A DNA stretch of 64,000 nucleotides, taken from contig NZ_JADKNH010000014.1 in NCBI RefSeq assembly GCF_015352425.1, positions 1-64,000 on the forward strand, written 5' to 3'. The first letter of the stretch is position 1, and every line of letters starts with the position of its first letter. This document shows, one piece after another, positions 46,485 through 54,895 of this stretch. The notes beneath the pieces were generated by a model. That model saw nothing but the letters and a program-made list of their open reading frames with translations. It was not told the DNA's origin and did not search any database. This stretch comes from Fusibacter ferrireducens (GTDB taxonomy: Bacteria > Bacillota > Clostridia > Peptostreptococcales > Acidaminobacteraceae). A program made the position numbers and the translations under genes.

Positions 46485-46513
46485 TTGACGTTTTATATAG
46501 AGTCATGTATAAT
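46485..46513 (+). promoter_or_regulatory. Promoter of the tRNA cluster
   Basis: TTGACG (46485-46490), 17-bp spacer, TATAAT (46508-46513). The transcript would start near 46520, 13 bases before the first tRNA, typical for stable RNA genes. Confidence 0.85.
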
Positions 46514-46532
46514 AAAATTCGTCAGTGACCGA

Positions 46533-46609
46533 CGGGGTGTAGCGCAGTTTGGTAGCGCATTTGGTTTGGGACCAAAGGGCCGCGGGTTCAAATCCTGCCA
46601 CCCCGACCA
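46533..46609 (+). tRNA. tRNA-Pro (TGG)
   Basis: Acceptor CGGGGTG pairs with CACCCCG; the anticodon loop TTTGGGA holds TGG, the T arm has GTTCAAAT, and CCA is encoded. First gene of a five-tRNA cluster. Confidence 0.97.
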
Positions 46610-46614
46610 TTGAC

Positions 46615-46691
46615 GCGTTCGTAGCTCAACTGGATAGAGCACCGCCCTTCTAAGGCGGGGGTTAGGGGTTCGAGTCCCTTCGGACGCACCA
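46615..46691 (+). tRNA. tRNA-Arg (TCT)
   Basis: Acceptor GCGTTCG pairs with CGGACGC; anticodon loop CTTCTAA holds TCT; T arm GTTCGAGT; encoded CCA. Five bases after tRNA-Pro. Confidence 0.97.
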
Positions 46692-46726
46692 TTCGAAGTA
46701 AAAGAGTAATATTGCTCTGTAAACGT

Positions 46727-46803
46727 GGCGATTGTAGTCAAGTGGTTAAGACACAGGATTGTGGCTCCTGCATGCATGGGTTCGAACCCCATCAGTCGCC
46801 CCA
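46727..46803 (+). tRNA. tRNA-His (GTG)
   Basis: The extra 5' G opposite the discriminator C, specific for tRNA-His, is at 46727. Anticodon loop TTGTGGC holds GTG; T arm GTTCGAAC; encoded CCA. Confidence 0.96.
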
Positions 46804-46810
46804 CATTTAT

Positions 46811-46885
46811 TGGGGATTCGCCAAGCGGTAAGGCACCGGACTTTGACTCCGTTATGCACAGGTTCAAATCCTGTATCCCCAGCCA
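46811..46885 (+). tRNA. tRNA-Gln (TTG)
   Basis: Acceptor TGGGGAT pairs with ATCCCCA; anticodon loop CTTTGAC holds TTG; T arm GTTCAAAT; encoded CCA. Confidence 0.96.
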
Positions 46886-46889
46886 ACTT

Positions 46890-46965
46890 GGTCCATTAGC
46901 TCAGTCGGTAGAGCATCTGACTTTTAATCAGGGTGTCCCGCGTTCGAGTCGCGGATGGATCACCA
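46890..46965 (+). tRNA. tRNA-Lys (TTT)
   Basis: Acceptor GGTCCAT pairs with ATGGATC; anticodon loop CTTTTAA holds TTT; T arm GTTCGAGT; encoded CCA. Last of the cluster. Confidence 0.97.
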
Positions 46966-46972
46966 TTTATTA

Positions 46973-47006
46973 AACCAGTTGATTGATTACAATCTTCTGG
47001 TTTTTG
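46973..47006 (+). terminator. Terminator of the tRNA cluster
   Basis: AACCAG (46973-46978) pairs with CTGGTT (46997-47002), with an inner GAT/ATC step, followed by a T-run. Confidence 0.75.
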
Positions 47007-47060
47007 TGTTGTTCTATATTTTTTAAAAGTGAATAAAGTTATGAAGAGAGGCAAATGAAT

Positions 47061-48188
47061 ATGAAGCAAAAAAGATTTAAAATGAAAGGGTTCTACTTGC
47101 TAGTCATGGTAGCTATCTTGATGAGCACGGGATGCCAACGTACAGAGTCTATAAAAATTGGCGTGGTTGCCATTTTATCGGGTGAGAACTCTAAGCTTTC
47201 AAGTTCCAGTATCAATGGACTTGACATTGCAATTGATGAGATTAATCAATCTGGCGGCATTGATGGACGACAGATAGAGCTTGCAATCAAGGATACTGAA
47301 GGTCAAGATGAAAAAGCGATAAAGGTAAATGAAGCTTTTGTTGATGAGGATGTCAAAATTGTTTTTGGGCCATTTACAAGTGGCATGGTGACAAAATCTA
47401 TTGATTATATCAATAGTAAAGATATGCTTGTCATTGGACCTACTGCAAGTGCAGATAGCCTTGAGGGAAGGGATGATCATTACATCCGATTTATAGGCTC
47501 AGCGAGAAATGAAGCCATTGCATTATCAGATGCAGCTGTAAAACTTAATGATAAATCATTTGTGGTGATCTACGACGATGTCAATAAAGGTTTTGCAGAC
47601 GAACTGGCTCAAGATTTTAAAGCCGAAATAATGGCTAAAACAGACGGAGATGCAACGCTTGTGGCGATTGATCCTCAAAAATTAGAGACACTTGAGGTTG
47701 CTATGGCCAAGGTTAGAGAGTTAAAACCAGATGCTGTTTTATTTGCCACAAGTGAAAGAGAAAGCGCTGGCATGGCAGAGAAAATAAAAGTAATGAGTCC
47801 GGAGATTCAACTCTATAATTCTATGTGGGCGAATACGAATGAGCTGATCAAATTGGGTTCTAGTTATGTGGAGGATATGATTGTGGTTAGTGATATTAAC
47901 CCAAATGGGCCATCTGAAGCGTATATAAACTTTAAATCGACCTACATGGAAAGGTTTGGTGAAGAACCTGATTTTGCAGCAGTGTACAGTTATGATGCTA
48001 TGAAGGCGTTGATTGAAGCAATGTCAACTGCTGAAAGTTTAGAACCTATGGTGATTAAAGATAAAATTTTGGAGATATCTCGTTACGATGGACTCCATGG
48101 ACTCTATTCTATAGATGCTTATGGTGATGCATGGAGAGAATATAATGTCTTTAAGATAGAAGAGGGCAACCTCGTTCCCTTGAAATAA
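47061..48188 (+). CDS. ABC-type branched-chain amino-acid-like binding lipoprotein
   Basis: A 375-residue family-6 periplasmic-binding protein. The signal peptide ends at the lipobox STGC; the mature part starts IKIGVVAILSGENSKLSSSSINGLDIAIDEINQSGGIDGRQIEL, the classic LivJ-type opening. Such proteins bind leucine/isoleucine/valine, amides or other small ligands. No permease or ATPase genes accompany it, so it may serve a transporter elsewhere or act as a sensor lipoprotein. ATG 47061 is better spaced from GAGAGG than the ATG six bases earlier. Confidence 0.88.
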   Translation: MKQKRFKMKGFYLLVMVAILMSTGCQRTESIKIGVVAILSGENSKLSSSSINGLDIAIDEINQSGGIDGRQIELAIKDTEGQDEKAIKVNEAFVDEDVKIVFGPFTSGMVTKSIDYINSKDMLVIGPTASADSLEGRDDHYIRFIGSARNEAIALSDAAVKLNDKSFVVIYDDVNKGFADELAQDFKAEIMAKTDGDATLVAIDPQKLETLEVAMAKVRELKPDAVLFATSERESAGMAEKIKVMSPEIQLYNSMWANTNELIKLGSSYVEDMIVVSDINPNGPSEAYINFKSTYMERFGEEPDFAAVYSYDAMKALIEAMSTAESLEPMVIKDKILEISRYDGLHGLYSIDAYGDAWREYNVFKIEEGNLVPLK

Positions 48189-48207
48189 GGGATATGGAAT
48201 GTAATAA

Positions 48208-48258
48208 AAGGCGTCTTCTCAAGTGATCTTTTGATCTTTTGAGAAGACGCCTTCTTTT
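48208..48258. terminator. Bidirectional terminator between the binding protein and argH
   Basis: AAGGCGTCTTCTCAA (48208-48222) pairs exactly with TTGAGAAGACGCCTT (48239-48253), with A-rich DNA on the left and TCTTTT on the right. Serves both convergent genes. Confidence 0.92.
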
Positions 48259-48284
48259 AAGTTTTAGCCATTAAAAGTTTCTTG

Positions 48285-49718
48285 CTATTTCAGTGCATTG
48301 AGTAGTGCAATAGGGGAGACATAATTTTTGCGCATCTCTTTTTTTGCATTAAGCCATGACTGAACTCGATCTAAATGCGCCGTACACGCAGAAGGTGCTG
48401 GACCGCCCACATGCGCTTTAGAAGCGATTATTTGCTCGAGTTTAATGGTTTCATATAGGTCTTGGTCAAACACCTCAGAGAAACTCTGATACATTTCCAA
48501 AGTGATGTCCTTAAGTGCCAATTTTGAGTTAGAAGCATAACCTACAATTTGTCCGATAATGTGGTGACTGTCTCTAAAACTGACGCCTTTTTTGACGAGA
48601 TAATCTGCGAGATCGGTGGCCTCAGTGTAGCCCTTTAAAGTTGCCTCATACATAACTTCTTTATTAAACTTAGCAGTGATAAGTGTTTCGCCAAGAATCT
48701 CCATCACATCAAGCATTTGTTCTGCTGTACTCATAAAGAGTTCTTTATCTTCTTGCATGTCTTTGTTATATGCAAGTGGAATACCTTTCATGACCGTTAA
48801 AAGCTGAATGAGATTACCATAAGTTCTGCCGGTCTTACCTCGGATCAGCTCATGAATATCTGGATTCTTTTTCTGTGGCATGATGCTGCTACCTGTTGTG
48901 TATGCATCGTCTAGATCAATGAAATTATAAAGTTGAGAGTTCCACAAGATGATTTCTTCACAAAGTCTGCTTAAATGCATCATAAAAGTACTTGAAGCAC
49001 TTAAGCTGTCCAGAAGATAATCCCTGTCAGAAACCGCATCTAGACTGTTTAATGTCATGCGCTTGAATCCCAGTTTTTCCATTGTATATTGTCTGTCGAT
49101 CGGATAGCTTGTAGATGCTAAAGCGCCAGCACCCAAAGGCATTTCATCCATTCTCTCCAGTGCATCCTCAAAACGAGAATAATCCCTTTTGAGCATCTCC
49201 ACATAGGCCAGAAGGTGATGTGCCAGTGTTATGGGCTGAGCTTGTTGTAAATGCGTGAAGCCAGGCATAATGGTTTCCAAATTGGCACTGGCAATTTGAC
49301 TGATCTTCTCAATAAGAGATGTTAGGGCATCCAGCATTGAGATTAGCCAATCTTTAGTGTAGAGTTTCATATCCAGTGCAACTTGATCATTTCGACTTCT
49401 ACCCGTGTGCAATTTCTTGCCAGCTTCACCAATCATATCGATAAGATAAGCTTCGATGTTCATATGAATATCTTCTTGGGATATTTTGAACTCAAATTGA
49501 TCGGTTTCAATCAGATGATAAATTGCCATTAGACCATTTTGGACCTTAGTGGCTTCATCAGTGGAAACAATACCTTGCTTTGCAAGCATTTCAACGTGAT
49601 AATAACTGCCGAGGATGTCATAAGGTGAAAGCTTGTAGTCAAAGCCAATTGACGCATTGAAATTTTCAGTTAATAAAGCGGTCGATTTAGAAAATCGACC
49701 GTTCCATAATTTGTCCAT
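48285..49718 (-). CDS. argH: Argininosuccinate lyase
   Basis: A 477-residue member of the fumarase/aspartase superfamily. It opens LWNGRFSKSTALLTENFNAS, has HTGRSRNDQVALDMKLY, the FTHLQQAQPITLAHHLLAY block and the mobile signature loop TTGSSIMPQKKNPDIHELIRGKTGR with the catalytic Ser. It releases arginine and fumarate from argininosuccinate. It follows argG after about 104 bases on the same strand; AAGGA precedes the ATG. Confidence 0.97.
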   Translation of the reverse strand: MDKLWNGRFSKSTALLTENFNASIGFDYKLSPYDILGSYYHVEMLAKQGIVSTDEATKVQNGLMAIYHLIETDQFEFKISQEDIHMNIEAYLIDMIGEAGKKLHTGRSRNDQVALDMKLYTKDWLISMLDALTSLIEKISQIASANLETIMPGFTHLQQAQPITLAHHLLAYVEMLKRDYSRFEDALERMDEMPLGAGALASTSYPIDRQYTMEKLGFKRMTLNSLDAVSDRDYLLDSLSASSTFMMHLSRLCEEIILWNSQLYNFIDLDDAYTTGSSIMPQKKNPDIHELIRGKTGRTYGNLIQLLTVMKGIPLAYNKDMQEDKELFMSTAEQMLDVMEILGETLITAKFNKEVMYEATLKGYTEATDLADYLVKKGVSFRDSHHIIGQIVGYASNSKLALKDITLEMYQSFSEVFDQDLYETIKLEQIIASKAHVGGPAPSACTAHLDRVQSWLNAKKEMRKNYVSPIALLNALK

Positions 49719-49822
49719 AAATATTTATCCTTGTCTGCATTTTTTAATTCACTTCAATTATATCACATAATCCTATAGCATATTTTCATAACATATATCT
49801 ATATTCTATATCGTTTTTCATA

Positions 49823-51085
49823 TTATCTGATTTCTTGATTGCCTCTATCTGGATCTGGGAATGCTGCTTTTTTAACTTCTCCTTCTGCTCTCTTCATTAA
49901 AGCTCGTACAGTCATAGGGAGACCATAGAGATTGATGAAACCTTCTGCATCATGATGATTGTACAAGTCACCTGTTGTGAAGCTGGAAATCGAAGCATTG
50001 TAAAGAGCGTAAGCAGATGTGGTGCCAGCAAGCGTACAATTGCCTTTATAGAGTTTCATTTTAACGCTACCAGTAACGGTTTCCTGAGTGCTGTCTACAA
50101 ATTGAGAGAGCGCTTCTCTAAGTGGACTAAACCACTGACCATTGTAAAGCAAATCTGCAAACTTTTCCGCTACAATAGATTTAAAACTGTAGGTGTCCCT
50201 GTCAAGGCAAATGTGTTCCAATGCTTCGTGAGCTTTATAAAGCAGCGTACCACCTGGTGTTTCGTAAATGCCTCTTGATTTCATGCCTACGATTCTGTTC
50301 TCTATTAAGTCCACAGTCCCAATGGCATGTGTACCACCTATTTTATTAAGTGTTTCCATGATTTCCAGTGCGTTCATACTGACGCCGTTGACTTTAACAG
50401 GAATACCCGCTTCAAAATCAATGGTGAGGTATTCTGGCGTATCAGGTGCATCTTCTGGGACATTAGACATTTTAAGAATTTTTTTATAATCCGTTTCCAT
50501 AGTAGGATCTTCAATTTCAAGACCTTCATGTGATAAATGCCAAATGTTTTTATCTCTTGAATAACTTTGTTCAGCTGTAAAAGGTAAATTAATACCTCTT
50601 GCATGGCAATATTCTATTGCATCTTCTCTAGATTTGATGTCCCAAAGTCTCCAAGGTGCTACTATTTTTAAGTCAGGATTCAAAGCTTTAATTGCAAGCT
50701 CAAACCTTACTTGATCATTTCCTTTTCCTGTGGCACCGTGGCAGATCGCCTCAGCACCTTCTAATTCTGCTATATCTACAAGGACTTTTGCAATCAATGG
50801 CCTTGCCATACACGTCCCGAGCAAATATTGATTTTCATAGATTGCGTTTGCTTTAAGTGTAGGCCAAATGTAAGATTCAATAAACTCTTCAACAACATCT
50901 TTAACGTAGACCTTAGATGCTCCCGATTGAATTGCTTTTGCTTCTAAATTATCGAGTTCATCAATGCCTTGACCAACATTTACGCAAACGGCGATAATTT
51001 CATAATCATAATTTTCTTTTAGCCATGGGATGATTGTTGTGGTATCTAAACCACCTGAGTAGGCTAAAACAACTTTTTTCGCCAT
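49823..51085 (-). CDS. argG: Argininosuccinate synthase
   Basis: A 420-residue protein. The N-type PP-loop is [32 protein letters not shown] and [21 protein letters not shown] are the other ATP/citrulline blocks. It joins citrulline and aspartate. AAAGGAGGCG precedes the ATG. First gene of argGH, with a sigma-A promoter at 51151-51123 directed away from argJBD. Confidence 0.97.
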   Translation of the reverse strand: MAKKVVLAYSGGLDTTTIIPWLKENYDYEIIAVCVNVGQGIDELDNLEAKAIQSGASKVYVKDVVEEFIESYIWPTLKANAIYENQYLLGTCMARPLIAKVLVDIAELEGAEAICHGATGKGNDQVRFELAIKALNPDLKIVAPWRLWDIKSREDAIEYCHARGINLPFTAEQSYSRDKNIWHLSHEGLEIEDPTMETDYKKILKMSNVPEDAPDTPEYLTIDFEAGIPVKVNGVSMNALEIMETLNKIGGTHAIGTVDLIENRIVGMKSRGIYETPGGTLLYKAHEALEHICLDRDTYSFKSIVAEKFADLLYNGQWFSPLREALSQFVDSTQETVTGSVKMKLYKGNCTLAGTTSAYALYNASISSFTTGDLYNHHDAEGFINLYGLPMTVRALMKRAEGEVKKAAFPDPDRGNQEIR

Positions 51086-51122
51086 AAGCGCCTCCTTTAA
51101 AATTTAATAGTTCATACGCATG

Positions 51123-51151
51123 ATTATACAATTAATTTAATATAGATGCAA
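51123..51151 (-). promoter_or_regulatory. Sigma-A promoter of argGH
   Basis: On the minus strand TTGCAT (51151-51146), 17-bp spacer, TATAAT (51128-51123). TTGTATAATCATGCG around the -10 resembles half of an arginine-repressor box. Confidence 0.8.
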
Positions 51152-51169
51152 CATTTTTTTAAAAAAATA

Positions 51170-51198
51170 TTGCAAAAATATTCATAGATATGTATAAT
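51170..51198 (+). promoter_or_regulatory. Sigma-A promoter of argJBD
   Basis: TTGCAA (51170-51175), 17-bp spacer, TATAAT (51193-51198). The -35 boxes of the two divergent promoters are 18 bp apart. The predicted argJ leader is about 160 nt. Confidence 0.75.
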
Positions 51199-51340
51199 GA
51201 TCAGAAATAATCAAAATATTTTAGAATACCTACTGGTAATACGGTATGAAACTGTATAAGGAGTTGAGAATGATGAGGCGAAGGTGTTTGAAATCAATTA
51301 GAATAATCATGCAATAATAATGCATAAATCGTGTATAAAA

Positions 51341-51353
51341 CGAATAATTATTA
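51341..51353. promoter_or_regulatory. Candidate ArgR box before argJ
   Basis: CGAATAATTATTA is close to the core of ArgR/AhrC boxes (TGAATAATTATTCA) and lies just upstream of the AAGGAGG of argJ. A similar AGAATAATCATGCA lies near 51300. Inferred from pattern and gene context only. Confidence 0.4.
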
Positions 51354-51365
51354 AGGAGGAGTAGC

Positions 51366-52589
51366 ATGTTCAAAGAGGTAAAGGGTCATATTAACACACC
51401 TAAAGGATTTCTAGCGGGTGGGTTACATGCTGGCATAAAGAAGAAGAAGAAGGATTTGGCGCTGATTTACACAGAAGCACCAGCGAACTTAGCAGGTGTT
51501 TTCACGACGAATCAGGTGAAGGCAGCACCGGTTTTATGGAATCAAGAGATACTTCATCAAGGTAAGGCTGTTCATGCAGTAGTGATAAATAGTGGCAATG
51601 CCAACGCTTGTACAGGTGTAAAGGGCATCTCGGATAATGCTCAAATGGCAAAATGCGTAGCCGAAAAATTGGATTGTGATGCTGAAGAGGTGCTTGTTGC
51701 CTCAACGGGTATTATTGGGTTGCCTTTGCCGATGGATGTCGTGGAAGAGGGCATAAAAACATTAGCAGGCAAAATCACATCTAAGAGCTTGTGTGGTAAA
51801 AATGCAGCTGAAGCTATTATGACAACGGATACATTTTCTAAAGAGGTCTGTGTCGAAGTGATGATCAAAGGTGAAAAAATCACAATTTCTGGTATGTCAA
51901 AGGGTTCTGGGATGATTCATCCCAACATGGCGACGATGTTGTCTTTTGTCACTACAGATGCAAATGTGGCAGCTGAAGATTTGCAAGCTCTATTAGCCGA
52001 AATCAATGAAGATACCTATAATATGATTTCGGTAGATGGGGATACAAGCACAAATGATATGGTTATTGTACTTGCAAATGGAGCAGCTATGTCAGAAAAG
52101 TTGACAAAGGATGATCCGGATTTCAGCACGTTTAAAAAAGCGTTTCTCTATGTGCATCAAACATTGGCGAAACTCATCGTTAAAGATGGTGAAGGTGCGA
52201 GCAAGCTCATTGAAGTAACGGTGACAGGCGCTGAGTCCACAAAAGATGCAAAGAAAATTGTGAAATCCGTGTTAACTTCAAGTTTAGTAAAAACTGCTTT
52301 TTTTGGAGAAGATGCCAACTGGGGTAGAATATTATGTGCAGCAGGTTATGCAGGTGTCAATTTTGATCCTTTAAAAGTGGGATTGTCCTTCTCTAGTGAT
52401 AAAGGATCTCTTGAATTATTAAGTGCTGGAGAACCTGTGGCTTTTAGTGAAGCATTGGCATCAGAAGTGCTATCGGAAAAAGAAATTTATGTACACTTAT
52501 CGCTTGGAACAGGACATGCCAAAGCAGTGGGTTGGGGTTGTGATTTGAGTTATGAATACGTCAAAATTAATGGAGATTATAGAACCTGA
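51366..52589 (+). CDS. argJ: Bifunctional ornithine acetyltransferase/N-acetylglutamate synthase
   Basis: A 407-residue precursor that cleaves itself. The cleavage site is NMATMLSF, where the Thr becomes the catalytic nucleophile of the beta chain; KGSGMIHP precedes it, and NTPKGFLAGGLHAGIK and VINSGNANACTG are N-terminal family blocks. It moves the acetyl group from N-acetylornithine to glutamate, recycling it. Whether it can also use acetyl-CoA is not visible. AAGGAGGAG precedes the ATG; argB overlaps its stop. Confidence 0.96.
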   Translation: MFKEVKGHINTPKGFLAGGLHAGIKKKKKDLALIYTEAPANLAGVFTTNQVKAAPVLWNQEILHQGKAVHAVVINSGNANACTGVKGISDNAQMAKCVAEKLDCDAEEVLVASTGIIGLPLPMDVVEEGIKTLAGKITSKSLCGKNAAEAIMTTDTFSKEVCVEVMIKGEKITISGMSKGSGMIHPNMATMLSFVTTDANVAAEDLQALLAEINEDTYNMISVDGDTSTNDMVIVLANGAAMSEKLTKDDPDFSTFKKAFLYVHQTLAKLIVKDGEGASKLIEVTVTGAESTKDAKKIVKSVLTSSLVKTAFFGEDANWGRILCAAGYAGVNFDPLKVGLSFSSDKGSLELLSAGEPVAFSEALASEVLSEKEIYVHLSLGTGHAKAVGWGCDLSYEYVKINGDYRT

Positions 52590-53431
52590 TGGAAAAGTAT
52601 ATAGATAAAGCTAGAATTCTTATAGAGGCATTGCCTTATATTCACGAATTTAAAGGCAAGATATTCGTTATAAAATACGGTGGCAGTGCAATGAAAGATC
52701 CACTGCTTAGACAAAATGTCATCATGGACATCTGTTTATTGGCATCGGTGGGGATTTTGCCCGTGATTGTTCATGGTGGCGGTAATGATATCACTAAACT
52801 CTTAGATGAAGTGGGACAAGAGACCACATTTCACAATGGTATAAGATTGACGAATGATGATAATGTGGATTATGTGGAAATGATGCTATCCGGTAAAATC
52901 AATAAGCAGATTGTGGCAGATATCAATTTTAGTCATGGCCTTGCTGTGGGAATATCTGGTAGAGATGGCTGCCTTGTAAAGGCAGAACTCTTTGATGCCG
53001 AAAATGCTTCTATGGATCGTGTCGGAAAGATTTGCAGTATCGAAACGGCTCTTATTGAGACCCTTTTAAATGCAGGTTATATTCCTGTCATATCTCCTAT
53101 TGGCACCGATTCTAATGGCAAAGCGCTTAATATCAATGCCGATGAAGTTGCAGGAGAGATTGCAAATGCCTTGTGTGCGGAAAAACTAATCTATTTAACG
53201 GATGTGGATGGCGTTTTTGAAAATGATAAATTGATCAGTCAAATCAACGCCAAAGAAGCCTCTGATCTCATTGAAAAGGGTGTAATATCAGGTGGGATGA
53301 TCCCCAAAGTTTCTTATTGTATCCAATCAAATGTGGACAATGTCCATATCTTAAATGGAACTTTGGAACATTCTATTCTTCTTGAAATTTTCACTCAGGA
53401 AGGAATTGGAACGAAAGTCATAAAGGCTTAA
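52589..53431 (+). CDS. argB: Acetylglutamate kinase
   Basis: A 280-residue amino-acid kinase. FVIKYGGSAMKDP, VHGGGNDITKLL and the AMSGKINKQIV-like LSGKINKQIV block are diagnostic; the C-terminus holds LTDVDGVF and GGMIPKV. It phosphorylates N-acetylglutamate. It has the N-terminal helix (YIDKARILIEALPYIHEFKG) found in arginine-inhibited hexameric forms, so feedback inhibition is likely. Start codon overlaps the argJ stop (ATGA). Confidence 0.96.
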   Translation: MEKYIDKARILIEALPYIHEFKGKIFVIKYGGSAMKDPLLRQNVIMDICLLASVGILPVIVHGGGNDITKLLDEVGQETTFHNGIRLTNDDNVDYVEMMLSGKINKQIVADINFSHGLAVGISGRDGCLVKAELFDAENASMDRVGKICSIETALIETLLNAGYIPVISPIGTDSNGKALNINADEVAGEIANALCAEKLIYLTDVDGVFENDKLISQINAKEASDLIEKGVISGGMIPKVSYCIQSNVDNVHILNGTLEHSILLEIFTQEGIGTKVIKA

Positions 53432-53457
53432 ACTTAGTGAGGATAAAGGTGGGTATA

Positions 53458-54705
53458 ATGGATAAGACAATTAATGGTGAAAAGATAGAATCAACAGTGC
53501 TCTTTGAGGGTACTGAAATGATGGAAAAAATCGATCAAGGTGCCTCTGCAATTGCAAATACCTATGGTAGATTTCCAATATGTTTTGAATCGGGTGAAGG
53601 CTTGTATTTAAAAGATACAGCAGGTAAAGTTTATTTGGATTTTGTGGCAGGTATAGCGGTTAACCTTTTGGGGCATGGCGACAAACAGTATGCTGAGGTT
53701 CTTAAAAAACAGGCAGAATCACTTGTTCATGTTTCTAATCTATATTGGAATGCACAGAATATTAAATTGGCACAAACGTTGACCTCTGTGTCGGGATTGG
53801 ACAAAGCTTTTTTTTGCAATAGTGGGGCAGAAGCCAATGAAGCGGCATTAAAATTTGCGCGTATATACGGTGAAAATGAAAAGTACGAGATCATTACTAT
53901 GAGCAACTCATTTCATGGCAGAACCATGGGCGCCCTTGCTCTAACAGGTCAGACGAAATATCAAGCTTCGTTTTCACCACTGTTACCAGGTGTGAAGTAT
54001 GTGCCATTTAATGATTCAGAAGCTTTAAAAAGTACAATTGGGGATCAAACGGTTGCCATTATGGTAGAAGTGATTCAGGGTGAAGGTGGCATTGTTGAAA
54101 TCACACCTGAATTTGCAAAAACGATTTCAGAATTGTGTGTGGAAAAGAATTTGCTTTTAATCGTTGATGAGGTACAAACTGGAATTGGCAGAACAGGTCA
54201 GTATTTTGGATATCAAAATTACGGTCTTAAACCCGATGTGGTCTCATGTGCAAAAGGTCTTGGCGGCGGTTTTCCAATAGGGGCGACTTTGGTCAGCGAA
54301 AAGGTGGCTCAGAAATTGACGCCAAGCTGTCATGCCTCAACATTTGGAGGTACAGCGCTTGCCTCTGCGGCTTCAAATTACGTGCTTGGAGAAATTGAAT
54401 CTCGTCATTTGCTTGATAATGTCAATGAAATGGGACAGTATTTACAAGAACAGCTTTTGACTATACAAAGCCAATTTGATGTTATAAAAGCGGTTAAGGG
54501 TAAAGGCCTGATACAAGGGATTGAAATTGATGATACGCTACCAACGAGTAAAATCGTAAACAGCGCCATTGAAAAAGGCCTTTTGTTAGTGGGTGCAGGA
54601 CATCAAGTTATTCGATTCGTACCGCCACTGATTGTGGAACAAAAGCACATTGATGAGATGATTGGTATTTTAAAAAGTGTGCTTGAAGCACTGAGTTCAA
54701 ATTAA
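53458..54705 (+). CDS. argD: Acetylornithine aminotransferase
   Basis: A 415-residue class III aminotransferase. YGRFPICFESGEGLYLKD, VAGIAVNLLGHG, FFCNSGAEANEAALKFAR, IVDEVQTGIGRTG and the PLP-lysine block PDVVSCAKGLGGGFPIGA are all present. It makes N-acetylornithine from the semialdehyde. The N-terminus is about 20 residues longer than usual; ATG 53458 follows AAAGGTGG, though a later ATG (53518) would give the typical length. argC and argF are not in this window. Confidence 0.94.
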   Translation: MDKTINGEKIESTVLFEGTEMMEKIDQGASAIANTYGRFPICFESGEGLYLKDTAGKVYLDFVAGIAVNLLGHGDKQYAEVLKKQAESLVHVSNLYWNAQNIKLAQTLTSVSGLDKAFFCNSGAEANEAALKFARIYGENEKYEIITMSNSFHGRTMGALALTGQTKYQASFSPLLPGVKYVPFNDSEALKSTIGDQTVAIMVEVIQGEGGIVEITPEFAKTISELCVEKNLLLIVDEVQTGIGRTGQYFGYQNYGLKPDVVSCAKGLGGGFPIGATLVSEKVAQKLTPSCHASTFGGTALASAASNYVLGEIESRHLLDNVNEMGQYLQEQLLTIQSQFDVIKAVKGKGLIQGIEIDDTLPTSKIVNSAIEKGLLLVGAGHQVIRFVPPLIVEQKHIDEMIGILKSVLEALSSN

Positions 54706-54775
54706 TAAGATCTCAGTGCAGGGCTTTAACGGGCCGTACATGGATTCAATTAAATATTTAGAGATGACAAGTGCG

Positions 54776-54828
54776 CAGTCATTTAATCTATCCTGAGTGA
54801 TGAGATTAAATGACTGTCTTTTTTTTTG
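54776..54828 (+). terminator. Terminator after argD
   Basis: CAGTCATTTAATCT (54776-54789) pairs exactly with AGATTAAATGACTG (54803-54816), followed by TCTTTTTTTTTT. Confidence 0.95.
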
Positions 54829-54856
54829 ACAATTGATATATCCTCACAATTATAAT
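54826..54856 (+). promoter_or_regulatory. Candidate promoter of the symporter-kinase-regulator operon
   Basis: TTGACA (54826-54831) directly after the T-run of the argD terminator, then TATAAT at 54851-54856. The spacer is 19 bp, longer than ideal, so activity may be weak or helped by an activator. Confidence 0.55.
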
Positions 54857-54895
54857 ATATTAAGGTTACAAATCAGAATTGTCATAGGGGGGGAA

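Noticed and set aside
46493-46973. ORFs on both strands across the tRNA cluster
   Set aside because: Five well-folded tRNA genes explain the region; the ORFs are chance readings through them.
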